Source of the DNA: an uncultured Spirochaetaceae bacterium
GTDB taxonomy: Bacteria > Spirochaetota > Spirochaetia > Sphaerochaetales > Sphaerochaetaceae
DNA length: 64,000 bases
NCBI GenBank assembly: GCA_944389145.1
Contig: CALXLH010000024.1
Coordinates: forward strand, 1-64,000
Reading direction: 5' to 3'
Of this stretch, positions 52,428 to 60,475 are shown piece after piece; the first letter of the stretch is position 1, and every line of letters starts with the position of its first letter. The notes under the pieces were generated by a model. That model was not told the DNA's origin. It worked only from the letters and a program-made list of their open reading frames with translations, and did not search any database. The position numbers were made by a program, and so were the translations under genes.

Positions 52428-52499
52428 GCGACTGTCATATAATGGTTATTATCCGAGCTTCCCAAGCTCGAGACGCGGGTTCGATTCCCGTCGGTCGCT
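52428..52499 (+). tRNA. tRNA-Gly (CCC)
   Basis: Acceptor GCGACTG pairs with CGGTCGC, anticodon stem CGAGC/GCTCG with loop TTCCCAA gives CCC, and the T arm is GCGGG-TTCGATT-CCCGT. The CCA end is not encoded. Confidence 0.95.
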
Positions 52500-52502
52500 T
52501 AC

Positions 52503-52530
52503 AGGCATCCAGCAAGAATGGATGCCTTTT
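52503..52530 (+). terminator. Terminator of tRNA-Gly
   Basis: AGGCATCC and GGATGCCT form an 8-bp stem with a 9-base loop that ends in TTTT. Confidence 0.85.
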
Positions 52531-52591
52531 CTATCCAGCGATGCCTGCTGATTCCTTGACAATCATCCCGCATCTCCCACCATTATCTGCT

Positions 52592-53956
52592 ATGGCAGAG
52601 AATATCAAGGGGCTTGATCTGACAGAGGGACCGATAGCACGCACGCTTATCGTGTTCGCCCTGCCCTTCCTAGCCGCAAATATACTCCAGTCGCTCTACG
52701 GAGCCGTAGATCTCTTCGTCGTCGGACTGTACTGCGAGGCCGACAGCGTTGCCGCAGTATCGACGGGGACGCAGGTCACGCAGATCGTCACGAGCCTCAT
52801 CACGGGCCTGACGCTGGGAAGCACCATAATCATCGGCGAGCATATGGGACAGAGGGATATGGAGAAGGTCAGGAAGACGATTGGCACGACGCTGACGATA
52901 TTCTTCTTCGCCGCCCTCTTGATAACGGTCCTCCTGCTTACCTTCCTCGATGGCATGCTCACGCTGCTGAGGACACCGGAAGAAGCATTCGGCCTTACCA
53001 GGGAATACGTCTCCATCTGCGCCGCCGGATGCGTGTTCATCTGCGGATATAACGCGATCTCTGCAATCCTCAGGGGATATGGAGACTCAAGGCGTCCGAT
53101 GATCTTCGTCCTCATCGCATGCATAATGAACATAGCGCTGGACTTCCTCTTCGTGGCGGCATTCGGATGGGGTGTCGCAGGAACTGCCCTTGCGACGGTT
53201 ATCTCACAGGCATTCAGCATGATCGCCGCGATAATCCATCTCAGGCGCCATGACTTCATCTTCGACTTCCGCCCTGCCTCATTCAGGCCATCTGCGGAAC
53301 TGGCGAAGAAGCTTGCGAGGGTCGGGCTTCCTATATCGCTGCAGGAACTGGCGGTAAGGATATCATTCCTGTACCTCACGGCGGTCATGAACGGAATCGG
53401 GGTATATAGCGCGGCAGTGGTAGGCATAAGCGCAAAGTATGACGTCTTCGCTATGCTCACTGCCACATCGCTTGCGAATGCCCTTGCCGCGATAACCGCG
53501 CAGAACTATGGCAGGGGAAGGCTGGACAGGGCCCGGTCCTCCCTTTCGCTCTCGCTGGCCTTCGCGCTCTGCGTCGCCTTTGCCTTCTGGCTATGGGCCC
53601 AGCTGTCCCCGGAGACCATGATAGGCATATTCACCGATGATGAGGCCGTGATAGCTGAGGGTATCCCCTTCTTCCGCTCATGCAGCTATGACTACATCGC
53701 GGTCACGCTTGTCTTCATCCTGAATGGCTATCTCAATGGAAGGCAGAAGACGATCTGGACGATGATAAGCTGCACATGCGGAGCGCTCCTGCTGCGCATC
53801 CCTCTGGTCTATATCTTCAGCCATGCATTCCCCGATGACCTGGGCAGGCTGGGGATGATCGCGCCGACCGTCTCAGCCCTGATGGCGGCATATACGATCG
53901 CATATGTACTGCTTGAAGGGAGACGGAATGGAAAGGACAGCGGCATGTTTCCTTGA
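52592..53956 (+). CDS. MATE-family exporter
   Basis: A 454-residue exporter with 12 membrane segments, from LTEGPIARTLIVFALPFL at the N-terminus. The half-repeat starts at about 235 (LARVGLPISLQELAVRIS). The ATG at 52592 gives the natural start; the frame above it runs through the tRNA gene. It has no ribosome site but CATTAT lies 5 bases before it and TTGACA (52556-52561) 19 bases further up. It differs clearly from the two other MATE proteins of the window. Substrate unknown. Confidence 0.9.
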   Translation: MAENIKGLDLTEGPIARTLIVFALPFLAANILQSLYGAVDLFVVGLYCEADSVAAVSTGTQVTQIVTSLITGLTLGSTIIIGEHMGQRDMEKVRKTIGTTLTIFFFAALLITVLLLTFLDGMLTLLRTPEEAFGLTREYVSICAAGCVFICGYNAISAILRGYGDSRRPMIFVLIACIMNIALDFLFVAAFGWGVAGTALATVISQAFSMIAAIIHLRRHDFIFDFRPASFRPSAELAKKLARVGLPISLQELAVRISFLYLTAVMNGIGVYSAAVVGISAKYDVFAMLTATSLANALAAITAQNYGRGRLDRARSSLSLSLAFALCVAFAFWLWAQLSPETMIGIFTDDEAVIAEGIPFFRSCSYDYIAVTLVFILNGYLNGRQKTIWTMISCTCGALLLRIPLVYIFSHAFPDDLGRLGMIAPTVSALMAAYTIAYVLLEGRRNGKDSGMFP

Positions 53957-54160
53957 CCATGCCGTCTGTGGATGGTTATCATATAGGACAAATACGCACT
54001 GATGTGCAAAGGAAGGAGAAGTGGACGAAGGCCCTGGCAGTAAAAGCCTTAGAGACGAAAGCGAACCTGATCCGCATTTATGCTTGATAAAGAACCTTTT
54101 TCTCCGCCTCTGACCCGGTCATGAGACGGCATAGGAAAGAACGCAGACAAGGAGAAGAAG
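53957..54160 (+). other. Gap before the CNNM-type gene
   Basis: No gene is seen. AAGGC/GCCTT and a longer-range GGAGAA/TTCTCC pairing are possible, so the 5' leader of the CNNM-type gene may be folded. It does not match the M-box or another magnesium sensor that I know. Confidence 0.35.
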
Positions 54161-55531
54161 GTGTCAATAATACAACAGATAGCATTACAGGTAATCCTAA
54201 TACTCATAAACGCATTCTTCGCGGCTACCGAGATAGCCGTGATATCACTCAACAGGACCAGGCTTGAGAAGCTGGCAGATGAGGGCGATAAGGCCGCAGA
54301 GAAGCTGATGAGGCTCACAGACAACCAATCGGCATTCCTGTCGACGATCCAGATCGGCATCACGCTTGCAGGATTCCTAGGATCCGCATTCGCTGCCGAT
54401 AATATCTCAGGCTACCTGATTCCTGTGTTCCGCAGCTGGGGCATCCCGCTGTCAGACGCCACGCTAGGTACGATCGCGGTCATAATCACGACGCTCATCA
54501 TATCGTTCTTCACGCTCATATTCGGCGAGCTGGTCCCGAAGAGGATAGCCCAGAGCAAATCATACGCGGTAGCAAGGATGGCCTCCTCGGTGATAATCGT
54601 GCTGGCAAAGGTCATGAGGCCGGTGATCTGGCTCCTCTCCGCATCAACGAAGGTGGTTCTCCGCCTCTTCGGCATCAAGGATGGCAGCAATGATGACGAT
54701 GTGACCGAGGATGATATCCGCCTGATGGTCGATGCCGGCGGCAAGTCCGGCTCCATCGAGGAGGATGAGAAGGAATGGATCCAGAACGTATTCGAGTTCA
54801 ATGACATATCGGTCAGCGATGTCATGACGCGCGAGCCCGATGTCGTATCCTTCCAGGTAGACACTCCGGAGTACGAGATACTCGACACGATCAAGGATAC
54901 AGGCCTTTCGCGCTTCCCTGTCTACGGCGAGGATATCAATGACATACTCGGCATACTCAATGCAAGGGACTTCCTTATCAATCGCAACGAAAGCGAGCAT
55001 AAGAGGATCAAGGACCTGCTGCGTCCAGCCTACATGGTTCCTGAATCGATCCATGCCGATAAGCTCTTCGCGAACATGCAGGCGAAGAAAGCCCATATCG
55101 CGATAGTAGTCGATGAATATGGCCAGACGATCGGAATAATCACGCTCGAGGACCTCCTGGAGGAAATCGTCGGCAATATCTATGATGAGTTCGATCCTCA
55201 GGAAAAGGTCTCGATAGAGAAGCTGGATGACGGAAGCTGGAAGGTAAACGGCACGGTAAGCCTCTCGGACTTCTCTGATGAGACAGGCATAGAGCTTGAG
55301 GAGAATGAGGACTATGACACCATCGGAGGCATGGTACTCTCCACGCTATCGCAGATCCCAGAGGATGGCACGGAGCTTGAGGTGAAGATCAACGGCCTCG
55401 ATATCCATGTCACGAAGATAGAGGACAGGAGGATCGAGGAGGCAATAATCAGGCCCCTTACGCCCGAGGAGCTGAAGGAAGAAGAGGATAAGGAAGATAA
55501 AGCCGAAGGAGAGGATAGCTCGAAGGAGTAA
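54161..55531 (+). CDS. CNNM/CorC-type protein (HlyC/CorC family)
   Basis: A 456-residue membrane protein. The N-terminal CNNM domain (DUF21, about 1-190) has four helices, with FFAATEIAVISLNRTRLEKL and FGELVPKRIAQSK as family marks. Two CBS domains follow (DVMTREPDVVSFQVD at about 225 and the second from about 285), then a CorC-HlyC domain (about 365-440) and an acidic tail. Members move or regulate Mg2+ or Na+. The start is GTG at 54161 with AAGGAGAAGAAG. Confidence 0.93.
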   Translation: MSIIQQIALQVILILINAFFAATEIAVISLNRTRLEKLADEGDKAAEKLMRLTDNQSAFLSTIQIGITLAGFLGSAFAADNISGYLIPVFRSWGIPLSDATLGTIAVIITTLIISFFTLIFGELVPKRIAQSKSYAVARMASSVIIVLAKVMRPVIWLLSASTKVVLRLFGIKDGSNDDDVTEDDIRLMVDAGGKSGSIEEDEKEWIQNVFEFNDISVSDVMTREPDVVSFQVDTPEYEILDTIKDTGLSRFPVYGEDINDILGILNARDFLINRNESEHKRIKDLLRPAYMVPESIHADKLFANMQAKKAHIAIVVDEYGQTIGIITLEDLLEEIVGNIYDEFDPQEKVSIEKLDDGSWKVNGTVSLSDFSDETGIELEENEDYDTIGGMVLSTLSQIPEDGTELEVKINGLDIHVTKIEDRRIEEAIIRPLTPEELKEEEDKEDKAEGEDSSKE

Positions 55532-55550
55532 TCCCTCCCAGCAGGCAGAG

Positions 55551-55580
55551 AGAGGCGGACCGCGTGATCCGCCTCTTCTC
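55551..55580. terminator. Two-sided terminator after the CNNM-type gene
   Basis: AGAGGCGGA and TCCGCCTCT form a 9-bp stem with an 8-base loop between the convergent CNNM-type and amidohydrolase genes. Confidence 0.75.
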
Positions 55581-55594
55581 ATCTCAGGGCATCA

Positions 55595-56923
55595 TCAGAT
55601 GCCTGCTCTCTTAGCGATCTCCTTGATGCGCTTCGAGCATTCCCTGAGCGTCTCCTGCTCATCGATGGTGAGGACCTTCCTGTCCCGCATTACCAGCCTG
55701 CCATCGATGACCGAATCGATGACATCATGCTCTGTGACGCAATCCACGATGGTATTCAGCAGGTTATTCGTCGGCATGATATGAGGCTGGTCAAGGTTGA
55801 CCGTGATGATATCAGCCTTCTTCCCGACCTCTACGGTCCCCAGCATATCTCCATGCTGGATGGCATTCGCACCGCCCACGGTGGCCATCCTCATAAGATC
55901 GCGAGGGAAGATGACGTCCAGATCGAAGATAGGAACGCCCCAGTATGCCATCGTGCCATAGTTCAGCTGCTTCATCTCGGCGAATATGCTGAGATTCGAA
56001 CGGGCCGCGCCATCGCATCCGAGTCCGACCGAGATGCCGTTCTGCAGGATCCTCGGAGTCTTCGGGAAGCCATGATTCGCGTAATTGGCGCGTGGGCAGT
56101 GGATGACCTTCACATCATGCTCTGCGAGCAGATCGATATCCCTCTCGGCAAGAAGCACGTTATGAGCCGTCAGCAGGTTCGGTCCAAGGACACCCATATC
56201 ATCAAGGAACGCCGCAGGACGCTTCTTGTAGTTCTGCAGGCAGAAGCTTACCTCATCCTTATGCTCGCACAGGTGCGCATGGATGCCTGTCTTCAGCCTC
56301 CGGGCCTCTTCGCCTATCGTCCGGATCAGCTCAGGCGAGCATGTCATTACCTGCCGGATCGCGAACCAGATATCTATCCTTCCGCCGCCCTTGCCCTGAT
56401 ACCTGTCATAGAGATCCTCAGTCATCTCTATGTTCTTCTCAGCGCTCATCTTCATGGAATCAGGGATGGCGCCTCCCATATCCATGGTGGAGCGGGCGAT
56501 AGCAGCACGCATCCCGGCCTCGATCACGGCATCTGCCACGGCTCCCATATGGGTTGATCCGGATTCAGCGAACGCGGTAGTTCCTGACTTGATCATCTCA
56601 AGGCAGGCCAGGCGCGCGCTCCAGTAGCAGTCCTCCGGGGAAAGATTGCTCTCGAATGGCACGAGGAATCTCGTCCACACCATCGGATACTCATTCGCAA
56701 CGCGTCCGCGCAGCAGCTGCTGGCAGGTGTGGGTATGGGCATCCACTAGCCCTGGCATCACAAGCTTCCCTCTTCCATCGATGACCTCTGCAGCCTCGGC
56801 ATCCTTTCCAGTATCATCGATAGCCGCGATCAGAGAGTCCTTTATAAGCACATCCTGCGCCTCCTTGAAGGAGAAGTCAGGAAGCATGATCATACAGTTC
56901 CTTATTGCGATATCGTACATGGC
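55595..56923 (-). CDS. Amidohydrolase (TrzN/SsnA/MtaD-like)
   Basis: A 442-residue metal-dependent hydrolase of the cytosine/guanine/adenosine-deaminase-like group. The HxH is in PGLVDAHTHTCQQLL, further ligands are in HAHLCEHKDE and LLTAHNVLLAE, and the last Asp is in VGLGCDGAARSN. These enzymes remove amino or chloro groups from purines, pyrimidines or triazines, or act on thiomethyl-adenosine. The start at 56923 has GAGG upstream and lies 4 bases after the stop of the small membrane protein gene. It is the likely enzyme for whatever the two membrane proteins move. Confidence 0.88.
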   Translation of the reverse strand, partial: AMYDIAIRNCMIMLPDFSFKEAQDVLIKDSLIAAIDDTGKDAEAAEVIDGRGKLVMPGLVDAHTHTCQQLLRGRVANEYPMVWTRFLVPFESNLSPEDCYWSARLACLEMIKSGTTAFAESGSTHMGAVADAVIEAGMRAAIARSTMDMGGAIPDSMKMSAEKNIEMTEDLYDRYQGKGGGRIDIWFAIRQVMTCSPELIRTIGEEARRLKTGIHAHLCEHKDEVSFCLQNYKKRPAAFLDDMGVLGPNLLTAHNVLLAERDIDLLAEHDVKVIHCPRANYANHGFPKTPRILQNGISVGLGCDGAARSNLSIFAEMKQLNYGTMAYWGVPIFDLDVIFPRDLMRMATVGGANAIQHGDMLGTVEVGKKADIITVNLDQPHIMPTNNLLNTIVDCVTEHDVIDSVIDGRLVMRDRKVLTIDEQETLRECSKRIKEIAKRAGI

Positions 56924-56927
56924 AGCC

Positions 56928-57398
56928 TCAGATGTTTCCGGCAAGCATCATCACGACCTGAGCGACGATGACCGATCCGATATAGCTTCCCGCGATGACG
57001 AGAAGCCCGATGATGATCAGCTTCCATCCCATCTTGAGGAATGTCCTGATATCCTTGCCGAGAGAGATTCCGGCGAATGCTCCGAGAGCGGACGTAGGCG
57101 TCATGAACTCCATCTTGTTCGAGAGGTCATACACCTGATCGGCGATCGGAGAGAGCGGACATGCGATGAGTATCGCGATGATGGCAAGCCACAGGAATGA
57201 GGGAAGCTTGACGAAGTTATTCATGAACTTGCCAAGGCAGACGCCGATGAATCCGATGAGGCAGAGCATGCCTATGCCTTTCACGGAATCTACGGGATCG
57301 ACGCCATATCCATAGATATTCGTGATGAGCATAATCGCCATGGAAATGAGCAGGAGAACGGCCTCCTGTGCGAAATTCACCTTATACTTGAGCTTCAT
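56928..57398 (-). CDS. Small membrane protein next to DUF3100
   Basis: A 156-residue protein with four to five membrane segments (ESVLLLISMAIML-like first helix, then GMLCLIGFIGVCLGKF and LWLAIIAILIACPL). TPTSALGAFAGISLGKDI is a small-residue-rich part, perhaps in the substrate path. From memory it resembles a DUF340-type transporter half, but this is not certain. It overlaps the DUF3100 gene by 4 bases, so the two probably form one transporter. Confidence 0.75.
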   Translation of the reverse strand: MKLKYKVNFAQEAVLLLISMAIMLITNIYGYGVDPVDSVKGIGMLCLIGFIGVCLGKFMNNFVKLPSFLWLAIIAILIACPLSPIADQVYDLSNKMEFMTPTSALGAFAGISLGKDIRTFLKMGWKLIIIGLLVIAGSYIGSVIVAQVVMMLAGNI

Positions 57399-58276
57399 CG
57401 CTTCTCCTCCTTCGTATTCCCAGCCTCGGCGGCCTTCTCCTTCTCCATGTCGGCAAGCACATCGCTCGGCTCGTGGCGCAGCGCCGCGAACTTCGGCTCC
57501 AGCTTCCTGTAGAGGAACTTGGTGAGAGGAATCCCTATGAATACACCCATGAATATGCCATCGGCACCTGTGAGCATATCACTAGTGCTGGCAAGCACTC
57601 CCATCTGCTCGGTATACTCCGGGTAGAACTGCGAGAGCGTGCCGACGATTGCAGCCATCATGCTTGTGCTTCCCACTCCTGCGGCCATGCCGAGCGCAAG
57701 CGGATGGAAGATGCCAAGCGATGCGATGAGCGAGGCGAAGATGCTGGCGAACAGCGCACCGAGCACAGCGCCTGTGACATAGACGGCGAATGTTCCCTTC
57801 GTCTCAGGGGCCTCGGTACCGAAGACATCGGTAGTCAGGCCGAGATTGACATCGCGGTTGATCGAATAGCAGGCTCCGATCGCCTCCTTCTTAAGGCCAA
57901 GCAGCAGGGCAACGGGCAGCGCGATGAATATTATCGCGATATTCCCGAACTCCTGGAGTATCAAGGCAGGTCCTAGCTCCACGAGCTGGCCGAGATTATG
58001 GCCGGCTCCTATTCCCATACGGACCATGTAAGGCGCCATAGTGACAAGCATCACGTTTCCGGCGAACCTGCACTGATCTGTATTGAGGACCTTAAGCACA
58101 TCAGGTCCGAACAGGCATCCGAGCACGACCGCGAAGATCATCGGCAGAAGCGATATCTGACCGAACGGCAGAGCGATCGAGATAGGTCCGATCGTGTCTG
58201 CGATGAAGACCAGGACGACGGCGATGAGGAATACCTTCCAGTATTTCCGCGCCCCTTCGACGAATGATTTGAGCAT
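57395..58276 (-). CDS. DUF3100 membrane protein
   Basis: A 293-residue membrane protein with about nine segments that fits the DUF3100 family (QISLLPMIFAVVLGCLFGPD, then MAAGVGSTSMMAAIVG). Neighbourhoods of this family often contain an amidohydrolase or M20-type enzyme and a second small membrane protein, as here. The ATG at 58276 has GAAGGAGGGGTAA upstream. A folded leader with a T-run lies before it (58298-58334). The substrate is unknown. Confidence 0.82.
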   Translation of the reverse strand: MLKSFVEGARKYWKVFLIAVVLVFIADTIGPISIALPFGQISLLPMIFAVVLGCLFGPDVLKVLNTDQCRFAGNVMLVTMAPYMVRMGIGAGHNLGQLVELGPALILQEFGNIAIIFIALPVALLLGLKKEAIGACYSINRDVNLGLTTDVFGTEAPETKGTFAVYVTGAVLGALFASIFASLIASLGIFHPLALGMAAGVGSTSMMAAIVGTLSQFYPEYTEQMGVLASTSDMLTGADGIFMGVFIGIPLTKFLYRKLEPKFAALRHEPSDVLADMEKEKAAEAGNTKEEKR

Positions 58277-58297
58277 TTACCCCTCCTTCTCATGGGG

Positions 58298-58334
58298 AAA
58301 AACAGGGAGAACCCTTGCCTGGGAACGGCAAGGG
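58298..58334 (-). promoter_or_regulatory. Leader hairpin before the DUF3100 operon
   Basis: CCCTTGCC and GGCAAGGG form a perfect 8-bp stem with a 7-base loop, and TTTTT follows 9 bases after it on the minus strand. It could be an attenuator or part of a small-molecule sensor. The rest of the gap (to 58564) is AT-rich with the palindrome GCTATATATAGC at about 58509-58520 and shows no gene. Confidence 0.45.
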
Positions 58335-58564
58335 ATAACCAATACAACCAAGGTCAATCTAGCATGGTTAAGGCAGCGTTAAGAATAGCAGAAAGGCATG
58401 GAAATAAAAAATATTTACGAAATTTTTACTTGTATTGCACAAAAATATAGGAAATAAATCCTCACGTTTCTATTAGAATGGCATAAAACTGGAATCAACT
58501 GCAATACGCTATATATAGCATGCGATGAAGCATAGGGATATATCCTAATATATTATGGAGCGGA

Positions 58565-59149
58565 TCATTCCACCATCTGCAGTACCAGCCCTCTTATGAG
58601 GAAGCGGAGCGTACGTTCCTTTTCCTCTATCCTGTCAAGATGGAGAAGGATGTACATGATAGCCTCATAGCCTAGGCAGAATGACCCGATATCATCCTCA
58701 TCCTCGATAGAGAAGTACGAGAAGAGCGTGCGTATCGTCTCGTGGAAGCGCGCGGCAAGGGCTTCAGCCCTAGCCTCATCGAACCTCCTCAGCACAAGCT
58801 CGAGCTCCGCGCCATCAAGGAAGCGATGGAGTCCCTGGGAATAGAAGCTCCAGATGATCGAGAAGAGGATATCCGTGAGGCTTGTCACGATATGGTTCTC
58901 ATCCAGCTCCTGAAGCCTGGCAAGATACAGCGCCTCCATTCCTTCTGAGAATGTCTCAAGCATATCAAGGAAGAGGGCCTCCTTGTGCTCATAGAAGAGG
59001 TAGAACGTTCCCTTAGGTATTCCTGCGCGACGCACGAGCTCATCGACAGTCGTACGCCTGACCCCATATAACCTCAGGCACTCGCCCCCCTCCCTGAAGA
59101 GGGCCTTGCGTATGTTCTCCTTCTCTATCTCGCTGTACTTCTTCGGCAT
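58565..59149 (-). CDS. TetR-family regulator near the DUF3100 operon
   Basis: A 194-residue repressor. The helix-turn-helix lies at about residues 10-55 (RRTTVDELVRRAGIPKGTFY, then LFYEHKEALFLDM). The C-terminal domain is helical and acidic. AAGGTGATATC precedes the ATG. The operator-like palindrome at 59164-59187 covers its own -10 box. It stands 288 bases upstream of the DUF3100 operon on the same strand and may control it. Confidence 0.9.
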   Translation of the reverse strand: MPKKYSEIEKENIRKALFREGGECLRLYGVRRTTVDELVRRAGIPKGTFYLFYEHKEALFLDMLETFSEGMEALYLARLQELDENHIVTSLTDILFSIIWSFYSQGLHRFLDGAELELVLRRFDEARAEALAARFHETIRTLFSYFSIEDEDDIGSFCLGYEAIMYILLHLDRIEEKERTLRFLIRGLVLQMVE

Positions 59150-59163
59150 GATATCACCTTTTA

Positions 59164-59187
59164 TGACTAAATTAGATTATATAGTCA
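59164..59187. promoter_or_regulatory. TetR operator over its own promoter
   Basis: TGACTA (59164-59169) and TAGTCA (59182-59187) are the arms of a palindrome that encloses a TATAAT -10 box of the TetR gene on the minus strand. Autorepression is the expected use. Confidence 0.65.
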
Positions 59188-59248
59188 GCAAAACCCGCTT
59201 TTCAACGATTTTCACAGCATTTTTCATCGTTTCGCGAGAATATTTCCT

Positions 59249-59278
59249 TTGACGGCGGAGAAAGCGAAGACTTACCAT
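59249..59278 (+). promoter_or_regulatory. Promoter of the UgpC/MsmX-type ATPase
   Basis: TTGACG (59249-59254), 18 bases, TACCAT (59273-59278), 28 bases before the ATG, which has AAAGGAG. This is an ordinary leadered start. Confidence 0.6.
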
Positions 59279-59306
59279 CTTAGTATCGAAAACAAAGGAG
59301 CAATCA

Positions 59307-60401
59307 ATGGCTGCAGTAGTACTCAAGAATATCTGCAAGATCTACGATGGCGGTGTCAAGGCTGTAGATAACGTCAATATCGACATCGAAGATCAGGAGT
59401 TCGTGGTTCTCGTCGGCCCTTCCGGATGCGGTAAGTCCACAACGCTCAGGATGATCGCTGGCCTTGAGGATATCTCCTCTGGCGAGCTTTACATCGACGG
59501 AAAGCTGATGAACGACGTACCTCCTAAGGATAGGGATATCGCGATGGTCTTCCAGAACTACGCTCTCTATCCTCACATGACCGTATATGACAACATGGCA
59601 TTCGGTCTCAAGATCAGGAAGTTCCCTAAGGACCAGATCGATCAGCGCGTCAAGGAAGCTGCGAAGATCCTCGACATCGAGGCGCTTCTGGACAGGAAGC
59701 CGAAGGCTCTCTCCGGCGGACAGAGGCAGCGTGTCGCAGTAGGCCGCGCAATCGTCAGAAAGCCTAAGGTATTCCTCTTCGATGAGCCTCTCTCGAACCT
59801 CGACGCGAAGCTCCGTGTCCAGATGAGAGCTGAGATCTCAGGTCTCCACAACAGGCTCAAGGCTACGATGATCTACGTTACCCACGACCAGGTCGAGGCC
59901 CTCACGATGGCTGATAAGATCGTCGTCATGAAGCTCGGCGTCATCCAGCAGATCGGCGGACCTATGGAACTCTACAACGAGCCTGACAACAAGTTCGTCG
60001 CTGGCTTCATCGGATCGCCACCCATGAACTTCCTCGTGACCAAGATCGAGAAGGAAGGTGACAAGGTCTATGCTAATGAGGGTACGTTCCGCCTTGAGGT
60101 CACCCCGCAGCAGGCTAAGTATCTCCAGCCATACATCGGCAAGGAGGTCACATTCGGAATCCGCCCGGAGGATGTCGAGTATTCACATACTCCTGTGGAT
60201 GGAAAGACGATCAATGGCCATGTATCTGTCGTAGAGCCTCTTGGTTCTGAGACTCAGGTATATGTATCCACATCCAAGGCAAAGGTCGTAGGAAAGATCG
60301 ATCCTACCGTTATTCCTGAGCCGGATGAGAAGGTAGCCCTTATCGCGAACATGGAGAAGGCTAAGTTCTTCGATCTCGATACGGAGCTTACGATCCGCTA
60401 A
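59307..60401 (+). CDS. Carbohydrate ABC ATPase (UgpC/MsmX type)
   Basis: A 364-residue ATPase. Walker A is GPSGCGKST, the signature LSGGQRQRVAVGRAIV, Walker B VFLFDEPLSNLDA, and a C-terminal MalK-like OB domain follows from about 240 (VTFGIRPEDVEY). No permease or binding-protein gene is near, so it is probably a shared ATPase that serves several sugar importers, as MsmX does. Codon use differs from the neighbours (more CTC, ATC and GGT/GCT), which suggests strong expression. A clean terminator follows. Confidence 0.94.
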   Translation: MAAVVLKNICKIYDGGVKAVDNVNIDIEDQEFVVLVGPSGCGKSTTLRMIAGLEDISSGELYIDGKLMNDVPPKDRDIAMVFQNYALYPHMTVYDNMAFGLKIRKFPKDQIDQRVKEAAKILDIEALLDRKPKALSGGQRQRVAVGRAIVRKPKVFLFDEPLSNLDAKLRVQMRAEISGLHNRLKATMIYVTHDQVEALTMADKIVVMKLGVIQQIGGPMELYNEPDNKFVAGFIGSPPMNFLVTKIEKEGDKVYANEGTFRLEVTPQQAKYLQPYIGKEVTFGIRPEDVEYSHTPVDGKTINGHVSVVEPLGSETQVYVSTSKAKVVGKIDPTVIPEPDEKVALIANMEKAKFFDLDTELTIR

Positions 60402-60426
60402 GGGTCAATCATCCTACAACTGATAG

Positions 60427-60457
60427 AAGATGCTGCCGTGATGGCAGCATCTTTTTC
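60427..60457 (+). terminator. Terminator of the ATPase gene
   Basis: GATGCTGCC and GGCAGCATC form a 9-bp stem with a 5-base loop followed by TTTTTC. Confidence 0.9.
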
Positions 60458-60475
60458 TTACGATTTAATTGATAA

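Noticed and set aside
53957-54160. M-box or other Mg2+ sensor before the CNNM-type gene
   Set aside because: The function of the gene made this attractive, but the M-box core is not seen and no clear terminator/antiterminator pair was found.
55727-56557. 276-codon plus-strand frame opposite the amidohydrolase
   Set aside because: Antisense shadow of a clear metal-dependent hydrolase; no ribosome site or domain.
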